Shown here piece after piece: positions 24,670 through 33,022 of a stretch of DNA of 64,000 bases. Source of the DNA: Kitasatospora humi (GTDB taxonomy: Bacteria; Actinomycetota; Actinomycetes; Streptomycetales; Streptomycetaceae); contig NZ_JAJJPA010000001.1 in NCBI RefSeq assembly GCF_020907985.1, positions 310,001-374,000 on the forward strand, read 5' to 3'. Below the pieces are notes generated by a model, which saw nothing but the letters and a program-made list of their open reading frames with translations, did not search any database and was not told where the DNA came from. A program made the translations under genes and the position numbers. The stretch's first letter is position 1. Every line of letters starts with the position of its first letter.

Positions 24670-25278
24670 ATGTCTGCCCGTCAGCGCCTGCGCCCAGCCG
24701 ACCGCCGAGCCCAACTCCTCGCCGTCGGTGCGGAACTCTTCGCCGCCCAGCCCTACGAAGAGGTGCTGATGGAGGACGTGGCAAGCAAGGCCGGCGTGTC
24801 CCGGGCACTGCTCTACCGTCACTTCGCCAGCAAACAGGCACTGTTCGCGGCCGTCTACGAACAGGCGGCCGCCCGGCTCCTCGAACGGACCAGGTTCGAC
24901 CCCGGCGACACCCTCGTCGAGCAGCTGACCGAGGGCATCGACGCCCACCTCGACTACTTCATCGCCAACCGCCAGGCCGTGCTCGCCGCCAACCGGGTGC
25001 TGGCCGGCGACCCGGTGGTCCAGACGATCATGAGCAATGAGCTCGACGAGTTGCGCTCCCGGCTGCTCAACGTGTTGCCGCTCGCCGACGAGGCGGGCCG
25101 GGAGGCCGTCTCCGACGTCCTGAGGAGCTGGCTGGTGTTCGTCCGAGTGCTCTGCATCGACTGGCTGACTCGGGAGACCTGCAGTCGCACCGAACTGCGT
25201 GACGTCTGCATCGGAGCCGTCCTGGGTGCCGTCCGCCCGCTCCTGGCCACCGACCCAGCACCGGACTGGCCGCGGTAG
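24670..25278 (+). CDS. TetR-family transcriptional regulator
   Basis: 202-residue regulator. The HTH is RRAQLLAVGAELFAAQPYEEVLMEDVASKAGVSRALLYRHFASKQALFAAVYEQA; the effector domain contains LVEQLTEGIDAHLDYFIANRQAVLAANRVLAGDPVVQTIM, as in many streptomycete TetR proteins. ATG 24670 is preferred. It is divergent from the DUF4345 membrane gene, whose promoter it shares and likely represses. The PhzF-like gene starts four bases after its stop, so the two may be cotranscribed. Confidence 0.9.
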   Translation: MSARQRLRPADRRAQLLAVGAELFAAQPYEEVLMEDVASKAGVSRALLYRHFASKQALFAAVYEQAAARLLERTRFDPGDTLVEQLTEGIDAHLDYFIANRQAVLAANRVLAGDPVVQTIMSNELDELRSRLLNVLPLADEAGREAVSDVLRSWLVFVRVLCIDWLTRETCSRTELRDVCIGAVLGAVRPLLATDPAPDWPR

Positions 25279-25281
25279 GCG

Positions 25282-26178
25282 GTGAGTGGCATTCCAGCCG
25301 TGCGATCAACACAACGGCCGGGGAGGCCGGTCACGGTCACGCTGGTGGATGCCTGCGTGCGGGCTGACGGGCGCGGCGGCAGCCCCACCGCCGTGCTGGG
25401 CGAGGACCCGACGCTCAGCGATGAGCAGCGCCGCCGGATCCCGGGGCTGCTGGGCACCTCGCACGCGGTCTTCGTCGGCACTGGGGTGGATGTCACCACG
25501 CTGCGCTTCTTCACCGCCGAGGGGGAGTTGCCCGCCTGCGGCCACGGAACGGTCGCCGCGCTCGCCCACCGCGCGGGCACCGAGAAGCGCAACTGGACCC
25601 TGCGGACCGCCGACAGCCACCGGATGCCGGCCCGGACGCGCCCCCGGGGCCTCCTGGTGAGGGCCGAGTTCGAGGCCGGCCGGGTCGGGCTGCGCGAACC
25701 CTCCAGCTCCGAACTGGCAGCGGTACTGGCCGCCTTGGGCCTCGGGGTCGAGGCGAGCGGCGCCTGCATGGCGACCCTGGGACGGCCGCGGTTGCTGCTC
25801 CCGGTCCCGGACCGCACTCAACTGTTGGCCCTGACACCGGACTTCCCGGCCCTGGCGGCCGCCTGCCGGCAAGTCGGGCTGCTGGGCTGCTACCTCTACA
25901 CCCGCGGGGAACAGGGCTTCGCCGCGCGGATGTTCGCCCCCGCCATCGGCGTCCCGGAGGACGTCGCCAATGCCAACAGCACCGCCTGCCTTGCCGCCTG
26001 GCTGCACACGGGCGACCCGAAGCGTGGCGGAGTCGCCGTCGACATGGGCGACCACCTCGGCAGCCCGGCCACCATCACGGCCGAGGTCGTGGACACCCCG
26101 CCGGGTGACCAACCGCTGGTCCGCGTCGGCGGGTTGGCCAGGGTGCGGCGGACGGTGCTGCTGGACCTGCCCGCTTGA
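25282..26178 (+). CDS. PhzF-family epimerase/isomerase-like protein
   Basis: 298-residue protein with the PhzF/DAP-epimerase-like double fold. The first half carries FFTAEGELPACGHGTVAALAHR, where the Glu matches the PhzF general acid/base and C-G-H-G-T is the family signature. The second half carries FAARMFAPAIGVPEDVANANSTACLAAWL. The usual N-terminal G-N-P-A-A-V is G-G-S-P-T-A-V here. The start is weakly defined: GTG 25282 lies four bases after the TetR stop, and GTG 25300 is an alternative. There is no phenazine pathway nearby, so it is probably a stand-alone isomerase of unknown substrate. Confidence 0.87.
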   Translation: MSGIPAVRSTQRPGRPVTVTLVDACVRADGRGGSPTAVLGEDPTLSDEQRRRIPGLLGTSHAVFVGTGVDVTTLRFFTAEGELPACGHGTVAALAHRAGTEKRNWTLRTADSHRMPARTRPRGLLVRAEFEAGRVGLREPSSSELAAVLAALGLGVEASGACMATLGRPRLLLPVPDRTQLLALTPDFPALAAACRQVGLLGCYLYTRGEQGFAARMFAPAIGVPEDVANANSTACLAAWLHTGDPKRGGVAVDMGDHLGSPATITAEVVDTPPGDQPLVRVGGLARVRRTVLLDLPA

Positions 26179-26364
26179 GCGGCTCAGCGCGGGGCGGCCT
26201 GGCCGAGCCTCGACCAGCCCGTAGGCGCCGTGCGGGCAGAGCAGCCGCACCTCATCCGCACGGTGCAGCGATCACCAGGGTCGCCCCGCAGCACTACGGC
26301 GTCGGCGACCGGGCCCGGCCGCGGAGCGGTGATCCAGGGCTGAGCTTCCGGTTGTCCGGTACGC

Positions 26365-26389
26365 GAGGCGCGCTGCTGGGTCGCGCCTC
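26365..26389. terminator. Hairpin between convergent genes
   Basis: GAGGCGCG (26365-26372) pairs with CGCGCCTC (26382-26389) across a 9-nt loop, between the PhzF-like gene and the convergent AhpD-like gene. Confidence 0.6.
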
Positions 26390-26397
26390 CCCGGTCG

Positions 26398-26880
26398 CTA
26401 CTCCATCGCGGCGAACTGGCCCGGCTGGTAGGAGCCGCCCGGGCTGTGCACGATCACGCTCATCCGGTTGGCCGCGTTGATCAGGGCGACCACGCAGACC
26501 AGCGCACCGACCTGGTCGTCGTCGAAGTGCTTGCGCACCTCGGTCCAGGTCCCGTCACAGACGCCCGCGCTGCCGTCGGCGATCCGGGTGCCCTCCTCGG
26601 TGAGGGCCAGTGCGGCCCGCTCGGCCTCGGTGAACACCGTGGTGTGCCGCCAGGCGGCCACCAGGCCGAGCCGCAGCGGCGTCTCCCCGGCGGCCGCGGC
26701 CTCCTTGGTGTGGATGTCGACGCAGAAGCCGCAGCCGTTGATCTGGCTGGCGCGCAGCTCCACCAGGTGCTGCACGGTCTTCGGGAGCGTCGACTCCTGA
26801 AGGGCCAGTGCGGTGCTGTAGAACCGCTTGCCGACCTTGGCGGCGGTCGGGTTGTCGAACAGGTTGAACCGGGCTTCCAT
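26398..26880 (-). CDS. Carboxymuconolactone decarboxylase/AhpD-family protein
   Basis: 160-residue AhpD-like protein. The peroxidase-type signature is complete: LVELRASQINGCGFCVDIHTKEAAAAGE has C-x2-C with a downstream His, the thiol pair of alkylhydroperoxidase AhpD. RHTTVFTEAERAALALTEEGTRI and the C-terminal ALINAANRMSVIVH are usual for the group. ATG 26880 has GAGGA upstream. It is divergent from a nucleotidyltransferase gene. The probable role is peroxide or disulfide chemistry; its reductase partner is not in the window. Confidence 0.9.
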   Translation of the reverse strand: MEARFNLFDNPTAAKVGKRFYSTALALQESTLPKTVQHLVELRASQINGCGFCVDIHTKEAAAAGETPLRLGLVAAWRHTTVFTEAERAALALTEEGTRIADGSAGVCDGTWTEVRKHFDDDQVGALVCVVALINAANRMSVIVHSPGGSYQPGQFAAME

Positions 26881-26967
26881 GGATTCGTCCTCACATGTGA
26901 TGGCGGATGTCGCCGTTGTGAAACCGGATGGCGTGGTCGCCACCGGGTGTGGCAGCGTGCGTCCGTG

Positions 26968-27480
26968 ATGCGTGAAACCGACGTGCTCGAGGTGCTGGAG
27001 CTGCTGACGGACGCGGGCACCCCCGCGTGGGTTGACGGCGGTTGGGGTGTCGATGCGCTGGTCGGGGAGACCACCCGGGCCCACACGGATCTCGATCTGG
27101 TGGTGCTTGCCGACCAACTCGACGTGGCACGGCAGACGTTGAGCCGCGCCGGCTTCGACCGCGTGTTGCGGGACTGGCTGCCGACCGCGCTCGCGGTCGC
27201 CGATGCGGCGGGCCGGGAGATCGACCTGCACCCGATCACGGCCGCTGCGGACGGCGGCGGCGACCAACTGCTCCCCGACGGCAGCCGGTTCCACTATCCG
27301 GCCCCGGTGCCGGGCCGCATCGGCGGACACGAGGTCCGGTGCGTCGATGCGGCGACCCAGCTGCGGTGCCACCTCGGGTACGAGCCGACCGACAAGGACC
27401 GCAGGGACATGGCCCTGCTGCACCAGCGCTTCGGGGTGGCGCTTCCCCAGGAGTACCAGGGGAGTTCGTTGGGGCGGTGA
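26968..27480 (+). CDS. Nucleotidyltransferase, aminoglycoside/lincosamide adenylyltransferase-like
   Basis: 170-residue protein of the small antibiotic-nucleotidyltransferase type (ANT(2'')/Lnu-like). VDGGWGVDALVGETTRAHTDLDLVV holds the G-G-W start of the active site and the D-L-D metal pair. GREIDLHPI supplies the third acidic residue. The length matches lnu-type enzymes. ATG 26968 was chosen; GTG 26965 directly precedes it. Such genes can be resistance determinants or housekeeping paralogues, and sequence alone does not say which. Confidence 0.85.
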   Translation: MRETDVLEVLELLTDAGTPAWVDGGWGVDALVGETTRAHTDLDLVVLADQLDVARQTLSRAGFDRVLRDWLPTALAVADAAGREIDLHPITAAADGGGDQLLPDGSRFHYPAPVPGRIGGHEVRCVDAATQLRCHLGYEPTDKDRRDMALLHQRFGVALPQEYQGSSLGR

Positions 27481-27888
27481 GCGGGCGACCATGTGGCGAC
27501 AGCTCCTTCGGGGTGGCGGGGTGGAAGCGGCCGTCCGTGCGACGGGCGTCGGACGAACACAAGATGCCGACCACCCGTGCCCCGTGACAGCACACCGATG
27601 TGACGTGCGCCACCGTGCGGGGCTGTCACAGAACCGGGCGGACCGGCGTCGAAACCGTCACCGCCCTGCGCATCGACGACCGCGTCATCACCGGCCTCCA
27701 CGCCCTGCGCGATCCGCAGAAGCTCTCCCGCATGGGCCGGGAGACCGTACTGAGCCGGTGAACACCGAGCAGCGGTGGGACTGGTTGGACATCCGGGAGT
27801 ACTGGGAAAGCCGGGACGCGTTAGGATCCCGGTGTCAGGGGGCGCCCACCGCGAGGGGGCGACCCGACCGGACAGGGAGGGGGACGAC
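27481..27888. other. Intergenic region with an ECF sigma-factor remnant
   Basis: 408 bp. An 8-bp inverted repeat lies at 27584-27591 and 27622-27629. A truncated coding remnant lies at 27651-27761 (listed separately). Nothing else is convincing. Confidence 0.5.
27651..27761 (+). pseudogene. C-terminal fragment of an ECF41-like sigma factor
   Basis: 37 codons ending at TGA 27761 read E-T-V-T-A-L-R-I-D-D-R-V-I-T-G-L-H-A-L-R-D-P-Q-K-L and a short tail. This matches the last strand-loop-strand of the SnoaL-like extension in ECF41/SigJ sigma factors (pattern R-x-x-D-G-x-I-x-x-x-x-x-x-R-N-P-x-K-L). No upstream sigma domains remain, so it is a relic. Confidence 0.55.
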
Positions 27889-28419
27889 ATGCGCATGGCC
27901 GACGGCCCGACCGTGGAGTGCGAGATCCAGGTGGCTGGACCCGTGGCGAGGGTCTGGGAGCTGGTGGCCGACATCAACCTGCCGGCCAGGCTCAGCCCCG
28001 AACTGCAGCGCGCCGCCTGGCTCGACGGCGCGGGCACACCCGCGCTCGGCGCGCGCTTCGAGGGGCACAACCGCCACGAGAAGCTCGGCGAGTGGCGCAC
28101 GGTCTCCGAGGTGGTCGAGCTGGAGCCCGAGCGCGTCTTCGCCTGGGCGGTGATGGACGCCGACGGCCGCTTCGGCGAGCCGACGCTCGATCCGGCCCGA
28201 CGCCTCGCCTCCTGGCGCTTCGAGCTCCACCCGGTGGACGGCGGCACCCGGCTGCGTCAGACGGCGGTGCTCGGCCCGGGCCGCAATGGCCTCAGTCTGG
28301 CGATAGAGCGTTGGCCGGACCGCGAGGAGGAGTTCGTCGCCTCCCGCCGGCGCGAGCTCCGCGCCGGCATGGAGGCTACCCTGCGCGGCATCAAGGCGCT
28401 TGTGGAGCATGGCAGTTGA
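27889..28419 (+). CDS. SRPBCC-family (START-like) protein
   Basis: 176-residue protein with the helix-grip pattern: VECEIQVAGPVARVWELVADINLPARLSPELQRAAW at the N-terminus, GARFEGHNRHEKLGEWRTVSEVVELEPERVFAWAV strands, then PARRLASWRFELHPVDGGTRLRQTAVLGPG and a long C-terminal helix. The family binds hydrophobic ligands and includes polyketide cyclases. No catalytic residues can be assigned. A GGAGGGGG ribosome-binding site precedes ATG 27889. Confidence 0.87.
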   Translation: MRMADGPTVECEIQVAGPVARVWELVADINLPARLSPELQRAAWLDGAGTPALGARFEGHNRHEKLGEWRTVSEVVELEPERVFAWAVMDADGRFGEPTLDPARRLASWRFELHPVDGGTRLRQTAVLGPGRNGLSLAIERWPDREEEFVASRRRELRAGMEATLRGIKALVEHGS

Positions 28420-28521
28420 GGAAGCCACAGGCCAACGGTCGAAGCGCACCCGGTGCGGTGCCGATCGACATCCGGCGGCCGGGGCCGGGGAGTTCGGCGC
28501 AGTAGCGGGGGTAGGCGGTCG

Positions 28522-29169
28522 TCACTCGCCCCAGCGGGAGGCGGCGGCGGCCGATTCCAGCCCGGTGGTGCCCCCGGGGGCGGCACGTTCGTGGACCAGT
28601 TGGGCGGCGAGGCTGTAGCGGGGAGCGGCGAGCGGGCCACGGGAAGCGTGCCGCACGATGTCGTCGACCAGGGCGGTGGCCATGTTCAGGCGCGGATGGG
28701 CGGCATGGATCGCCACCGCCTGCTCCTCGCTGACGAACTCGGAGCGGAAACCGAAATCGGTGCTGATGCCGAGGTACGTCAGGTAGGACAGCGGACCGCG
28801 GCGCTCGGCGATCCCGGGCGTGGCGTGCAGGGCGATCGCCTCCCACACCGCGTCCACCTGATCGGCCGTGTACTGGTGCTCGGTCAGGAACGCTGCCGCC
28901 AGGTCGGCACCCTCGACCTCGAACCGCTGCTCGCCCGGGGCCGCGGCAGAGGTGCCGAGGTCGTGCAGGACGCAGGCGTGGTACAGCAGGTCCGGATCGA
29001 AGTCCGTGCCACGGCGTAGGCCTTCGTGCTCCGCCAGCAGCACGGCGAACAGGTAGCTGCGGACGCTGTGGTTGGCGACCGGCTCGCGCTCGCAGGCGCG
29101 GACCCAGGCGAGGGCCCGCACCGCGGTGGCGGTGGTCGGCAGGGCGAGGACGTCGGAGATGGTGGCCAT
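28522..29169 (-). CDS. HD-domain protein, cyanamide-hydratase-like
   Basis: 215-residue metal-dependent HD-domain protein. First His in VANHSVRSYLFAVLL, H-D doublet in LLYHACVLHDLGTS, then EVEGADLAAAFL, a further metal His in VWEAIALHATPGIAERRGP, and YLGISTDFG. This order matches the cyanamide hydratase-like HD group. ATG 29169 starts M-A-T-I-S-D-V-L-A-L-P as usual; the open frame upstream only translates GC-rich repeat DNA. A repeat-rich segment lies ahead of it. The natural substrate is unknown. Confidence 0.88.
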   Translation of the reverse strand: MATISDVLALPTTATAVRALAWVRACEREPVANHSVRSYLFAVLLAEHEGLRRGTDFDPDLLYHACVLHDLGTSAAAPGEQRFEVEGADLAAAFLTEHQYTADQVDAVWEAIALHATPGIAERRGPLSYLTYLGISTDFGFRSEFVSEEQAVAIHAAHPRLNMATALVDDIVRHASRGPLAAPRYSLAAQLVHERAAPGGTTGLESAAAASRWGE

Positions 29170-29264
29170 GCTCCGACGGTAGGCGGGTGGACCGCCGGCC
29201 CGCCAGTGGCACACCTGCCTCCTCCCCCGGTGGCGGCGGCCCGCCGGCGCGGGCTCGGCACACC

Positions 29265-29365
29265 CGCCGGGTGCCACCGCCCACCTCCGGGCACCACCTC
29301 CACCTCCGGATGTCACCGCTGGCTCCGAGTGCCACCGCCCACCTCCGGGTGCCACCGCCATCTCG
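29265..29365. repeat. Degenerate 18-20-bp tandem repeat, about five copies
   Basis: Units built around TGCCACCGCCCACCTCCGGG follow each other in the gap upstream of the HD gene. The first and fourth copies are nearly identical and the others differ at several positions. The array lies between the HD gene promoter and the LysE gene end. Confidence 0.65.
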
Positions 29366-29421
29366 CAGCGGCGCCACCGGCTACCGGGTGGCGTCCCAGC
29401 GGCCGGCCGGAGCCTGACCGG

Positions 29422-30084
29422 TCAGGCCGCGACCGCCTTGGCGCGGTCGGCGGCGATGTGCAGGGCGAGCGCGCCGAGGACGGTGCCCATGGCGTAGCGC
29501 TGGACGCGGAGCCAGGCGGGGCGGCGGTCCAGGAAGGCGGCGATGCCGCCGGCGCCGATGGCGATCAGACCGTTGACGGTGACGGCCACGGCGATCTGGG
29601 TGAGGCCGAGCACGAAGCTCTGCGCCGCGACCTGGCCGCGCGACGGGGTGACGAACTGGGGGAGCAGTGAGATGTAGATGATGGCGATCTTGGGGTTCAG
29701 CAGGCAGGTGAGGAAGCCCATCGCGAACAGCTTGCGCGGGGGGTCCGGCGGCAGCTGCTTGGGCGCGAACACCGCGGTGCCGCCCGGCCTGACGGCCTGC
29801 CAGGCGAGCCAGAGCAGGTAGGCCGCGCCGGCCAGCTTGATCACGGTGTAGAGCAGCGGGACCACCGCGAAGACCGTGGCGACTCCGGCGGTGACGGCGG
29901 TCAGGTAGGCGAGGAAGGCGGTCGCGACGCCGGCCAGCGAGAGCAGCCCGGCCCGGCGGCCCTGGGCGATCGAGCGGGACACCAGGTAGATCATGTTGGG
30001 CCCCGGAGTGAGGACCATGCCCAGCGCCATCGCGGCGACTGCGAGCATGGCGTGCGGGTCCACGGCTGAGGTGAGCGCGTCCAT
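29422..30084 (-). CDS. LysE/RhtB-family amino-acid exporter
   Basis: 220-residue protein with six hydrophobic helices. The N-terminal family signature is MVLTPGPNMIYLVSRSIAQGRRAGLLSLAG, and GAAYLLWLAWQAV and KLFAMGFLTCLLNPKIAIIYISLLPQFV follow, all typical of LysE/RhtB translocators. It exports amino acids or related molecules. It starts at ATG 30084 and is divergent from a MocR regulator. Direct repeats in the 76-bp gap are the probable MocR binding site, the usual exporter/MocR pairing. Confidence 0.92.
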   Translation of the reverse strand: MDALTSAVDPHAMLAVAAMALGMVLTPGPNMIYLVSRSIAQGRRAGLLSLAGVATAFLAYLTAVTAGVATVFAVVPLLYTVIKLAGAAYLLWLAWQAVRPGGTAVFAPKQLPPDPPRKLFAMGFLTCLLNPKIAIIYISLLPQFVTPSRGQVAAQSFVLGLTQIAVAVTVNGLIAIGAGGIAAFLDRRPAWLRVQRYAMGTVLGALALHIAADRAKAVAA

Positions 30085-30111
30085 GCGGCGAGGCTATGGC
30101 GATCCGGAACG

Positions 30112-30144
30112 TCGGTGCAATACTGACTTTGCGCTCGGTGCAAT
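30112..30144. promoter_or_regulatory. MocR-type direct-repeat operator
   Basis: TCGGTGCAAT occurs at 30112-30121 and 30135-30144, with a 23-bp period (about two helical turns), between the lysE-like and mocR-like genes. MocR regulators typically bind such spaced direct repeats. On the minus strand the repeat reads ATTGCACCGA, and its TTGCAC could serve as a -35 element. Confidence 0.65.
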
Positions 30145-30160
30145 CCGCAGGAGGGGATCC

Positions 30161-31675
30161 ATGGACGACTACCGCGCCATCGCCGACGAGATCGCGGCCC
30201 GGATCGCCGACGGCCGACTTCGGCCCGGCGAACAGCTGCCCACCCAGCGCTCCTTCGCCCGCGCCCGGCGGATCGCCAACTCGACCGCGGGCCGGGTCTA
30301 CCGGGAACTGGTGCGGCGCCAGTTGGTGGTCGGCGAGGTCGGGCGGGGCACCTTCGTGCGGGCCGCGCCCGCCGGGAGCGGGAGCGGGCCCGCGTTGGCC
30401 GAGCCGGCCGCGGCCCCCGTCGACCTGGAGCTCAACTACCCCGTGGTGCCGGAGCAGTCGGGCCTGCTGGCGGCCGGCCTGACGCCGCTGCTGCGGGCCG
30501 AAGCGCTGGAGGCCGCGCTCCGCCCGATCGGCGTGACCGGCACCCCCGCCGCCCGCCGGGCGTTCGTCCAACTGGTCGCCTGGCCCGGACCGGCCGCCGC
30601 GCCCACCCATCCCGAGGACCGCCCCGACGGACCCGGCGCACCCGCCCCGTCCAACGCACCCGGCGCACCCGCCCGGCTCCCCGGACCCGCCCGGCCCTGC
30701 CTGCCCGACCGCCCCGAGGCACCCGTCTGGTGCCCGCCCGCCGACGCGGTGCTCTTCGCCGGCAGCGGGCGCCAGGCGATCGCCGCCGCCCTCGCCGCCC
30801 TGGTGCCCCCCGGGCAGCGGCTCGGCGTCGAGGCGCTCACCTACCCCGTGGTCAAGGCGGTCGCCCGACAGCTCGGCATCACCCTCGTCCCGCTCCCCGT
30901 CGACGATCGCGGGCTGCGCCCCGAGGCCCTGGCCGCCGTCCACCGCACCACGCCGCTGCGCGCCCTCTACCTACAGCCACGCCTGCAGAACCCGCTCGGC
31001 GCAACGCTCCCGGCCGAACGCCGCCTGGCGCTCGCCGCCGAACTGCGCCGCCTGGACCTGCCGGTGGTGGAGGACGCGATCTGGGCGTTCCTGCACCCCG
31101 ACCAGCCGCCGTTCGCCGCGTACGCGCCGGAGCGCACCATCCTGGCCGACAGCCTCGCCAAGCGGCTGGCCCCCGGCCTGAGCACCGGCTTCGCGGTGGT
31201 GCCCGAGGAGCTGCGCGAGCCGGTCGCCGCAGCGCTGCGCTCCGGGGCTTGGGCGCCGGGCGGGTTGGCCCTGGAGGCGGCGGTGCGTTGGATCGGGGAC
31301 GGCACGGTGGCGGCGGTGGCCGCGGCCAAGCGGGCGGACGCGCGGGAGCGCCAACTGCTCGCCCGGCGCCTGCTGTCCGGCTTCCGGCTGCGCGCGGACC
31401 CGTGTTCGTACTACGTCTGGTGGGAGTTGCCGACCCCGTGGCGGGCGGAGGCCTTCGTCGCGGCCGCCGCCGGCCAGGGCATCGCCGTGACGCCCGCCGC
31501 GGCCTTCGCCGTCGATCCGCGCAGCACACCGGCCGCCGTGCGGGTCGGGCTGGGCTCGCCACAGCTGCCGGTGCTGGCAGGGGCGTTGGAGACGCTGGCC
31601 CGGATCGCCCGAGGCGGACCGGAGCAGCCGAACCCGTCATCCCCTCCAGGCACGAATGGCCCAGAAGCCCCTTGA
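30161..31675 (+). CDS. MocR-type regulator (GntR HTH fused to PLP-dependent aminotransferase domain)
   Basis: 504-residue fusion regulator. The GntR-type winged helix is IADEIAARIADGRLRPGEQLPTQRSFARARRIANSTAGRVYRELVRRQLVVGEVGRGTFV (residues about 6-68). The C-terminal fold-type I aminotransferase domain has the PLP Lys in ILADSLAKRLAPGLSTGF, VVEDAIWAF with the PLP-ring Asp, and LYLQPRLQNPLGATLP. A proline/alanine-rich insert of about 45 residues interrupts the region near residue 150. AGGAGGGG precedes ATG 30161. It probably controls the divergent LysE exporter in response to an amino acid or PLP. Confidence 0.92.
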   Translation: MDDYRAIADEIAARIADGRLRPGEQLPTQRSFARARRIANSTAGRVYRELVRRQLVVGEVGRGTFVRAAPAGSGSGPALAEPAAAPVDLELNYPVVPEQSGLLAAGLTPLLRAEALEAALRPIGVTGTPAARRAFVQLVAWPGPAAAPTHPEDRPDGPGAPAPSNAPGAPARLPGPARPCLPDRPEAPVWCPPADAVLFAGSGRQAIAAALAALVPPGQRLGVEALTYPVVKAVARQLGITLVPLPVDDRGLRPEALAAVHRTTPLRALYLQPRLQNPLGATLPAERRLALAAELRRLDLPVVEDAIWAFLHPDQPPFAAYAPERTILADSLAKRLAPGLSTGFAVVPEELREPVAAALRSGAWAPGGLALEAAVRWIGDGTVAAVAAAKRADARERQLLARRLLSGFRLRADPCSYYVWWELPTPWRAEAFVAAAAGQGIAVTPAAAFAVDPRSTPAAVRVGLGSPQLPVLAGALETLARIARGGPEQPNPSSPPGTNGPEAP

Positions 31676-31820
31676 GTAACAGGTGACTCATATATCGTCA
31701 GATCATCGTGTATTGGGAACATTACCGTCGGTTATCATTCCGTGAGTCCGCCGCACAACGGCCCTGCGCATGCGCTTGCATGGGTCCCGGCAGCAGCAGC
31801 GGACGTCACTGGGGAGGGCC

Positions 31821-32387
31821 ATGAACGACGGCAACGGCACCGCGCCGGACGGCGCCCGCCTGCGCTTGACCTTCGAGGCGTTCCGCGACCTCAACGACCG
31901 GGTGTGGACCGGCTTCGCCCGCACCCAGGTCGGCGACCACGGGGACGCCGATCGGCTGGTGGTCCAGGGCATGGCCGAACACTTGCGGCAGAACTGGCAG
32001 TTGGCGCTGCGGCAGGAAATGCCGGCGGCATATGCCTGGCGACTGCTCAAGGAGCACATCGCCGCCTGGCTGGCCGCCCAGAGCCGTCCCGCGGTGGTCC
32101 AGACCGTCGCCCTGGACGCCGTTCTCGACCGGTTCTGCAAGCGCGCCGGGCTGGGACCGGCCGACCTGCCGGACGAGCGGATCGCGTTGCTGGCGGCGAT
32201 GCAGGAGCTTCCCGAGCGGCAACTCGATACCATGATCCTGACGTACTGCCTCGATCAGGACGACACCGCGACCGCCGGCTACCTCGGCATGCCGGCGGCC
32301 GGCTTGCGCTCGCACCGCCGGCACGCCCGTCGCCGACTGGCCAGGGCGATCGGCTGGGCCGAGCCCGCGGAACAGGAGGACGAATGA
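31821..32387 (+). CDS. ECF-like RNA polymerase sigma factor
   Basis: 188-residue protein with a weak sigma region 2 (FEAFRDLNDRVWTGFARTQVGDHGDADRLVVQGMAEHLRQNW ... AYAWRLLKEHIAAWL). Region 4 is clearer (LLAAMQELPERQLDTMILTYCLDQDDTATAGYLGMPAAGLRSHRRHARRRLARAIG). ATG 31821 is preceded by GGGGAGGG. The preceding 140 bases are A/T-richer than average and probably hold its promoter. The next gene begins 25 bases downstream and is likely its operon partner, in the position where an anti-sigma factor or accessory protein usually sits. Confidence 0.8.
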   Translation: MNDGNGTAPDGARLRLTFEAFRDLNDRVWTGFARTQVGDHGDADRLVVQGMAEHLRQNWQLALRQEMPAAYAWRLLKEHIAAWLAAQSRPAVVQTVALDAVLDRFCKRAGLGPADLPDERIALLAAMQELPERQLDTMILTYCLDQDDTATAGYLGMPAAGLRSHRRHARRRLARAIGWAEPAEQEDE

Positions 32388-32412
32388 GAGAGCGACGGGG
32401 GGCGGTGCACCC

Positions 32413-32988
32413 ATGACCGGCCGGCTGATGGCACGGGTCACCGCCGCGCCGGCCCCGTACCCCTCCGAGCACGAGCAGGCCGGGCACGAACTCGACCTCG
32501 CCATCGCCCTGGTGCTCAACGCGCCGCAGGCCGGGCGCTCCCTGGAGCGGCTGGTGAACAGCGACCGGATCCACCCCGAGGGCGCGCTGGTCTTCGCCTG
32601 CCTGCTCGCCGTCACCGGACGCCTCGATCCCGCCCAGTTCTGGTGGCAGTTCGCCGCCGGATCCGGCAGCCACACCGCCGCCAACCTGCTCCACCTGCAC
32701 CACATGCGCCTGGGTGAGCCGCGTGACGCCGCCTATTGGCGGGCCGAGGCCGAGCAGCTCGCCCAGGCGCCACGCCGGACCGTGCACAGCCGCCGCACCG
32801 GCCCCGCGCTGCTGCCGGACGAGGTGCGGCACGATCTGCTGGCCCGCTGCCACGAAGGCCTGGACGCCCGGCTGCCGACCGCCCTGGAGGCCGTGATCAA
32901 CCGCCTGTGCGTCGCCGCCGACGACGAGGACTACGGTGAGATCCCCCAGCCGTCAACGGCCTTGAGCACCGACTTGGCGGCCGGCTGA
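32413..32988 (+). CDS. Unknown protein paired with the sigma factor
   Basis: 191-residue soluble protein, no family recognised. It is mostly helical: HEQAGHELDLAIALVLNAPQAGRSLERLVNSD, then FACLLAVTGRLDPAQFWWQFAAGSGSHTAANLLHLHHMRLGEPRDAAYW, which resembles a Sel1/TPR-like pair of helices with H-T-A-A and Leu/His repeats. The C-terminal half has LPDEVRHDLLARCHEGLDARLPTALEAVINRLC. There is no membrane segment and no obvious zinc-binding anti-sigma motif. It follows the sigma gene closely on the same strand, so a role in controlling that sigma factor is an inference. Confidence 0.75.
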   Translation: MTGRLMARVTAAPAPYPSEHEQAGHELDLAIALVLNAPQAGRSLERLVNSDRIHPEGALVFACLLAVTGRLDPAQFWWQFAAGSGSHTAANLLHLHHMRLGEPRDAAYWRAEAEQLAQAPRRTVHSRRTGPALLPDEVRHDLLARCHEGLDARLPTALEAVINRLCVAADDEDYGEIPQPSTALSTDLAAG

Positions 32989-32996
32989 CCGGCCGC
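32977..32996 (+). terminator. Hairpin across the stop codon of the sigma-unit
   Basis: GCGGCCGG (32977-32984) pairs with CCGGCCGC (32989-32996), with the stop codon in the 4-nt loop region. Confidence 0.45.
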
Positions 32997-33022
32997 GCGC
33001 CAAACCGCTTGCCCGCTGTGAA

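Noticed and set aside
25282..26178. Phenazine biosynthesis cluster
   Set aside because: Only a PhzF-like isomerase is present; no other phz genes are nearby and the family is widespread outside phenazine pathways.
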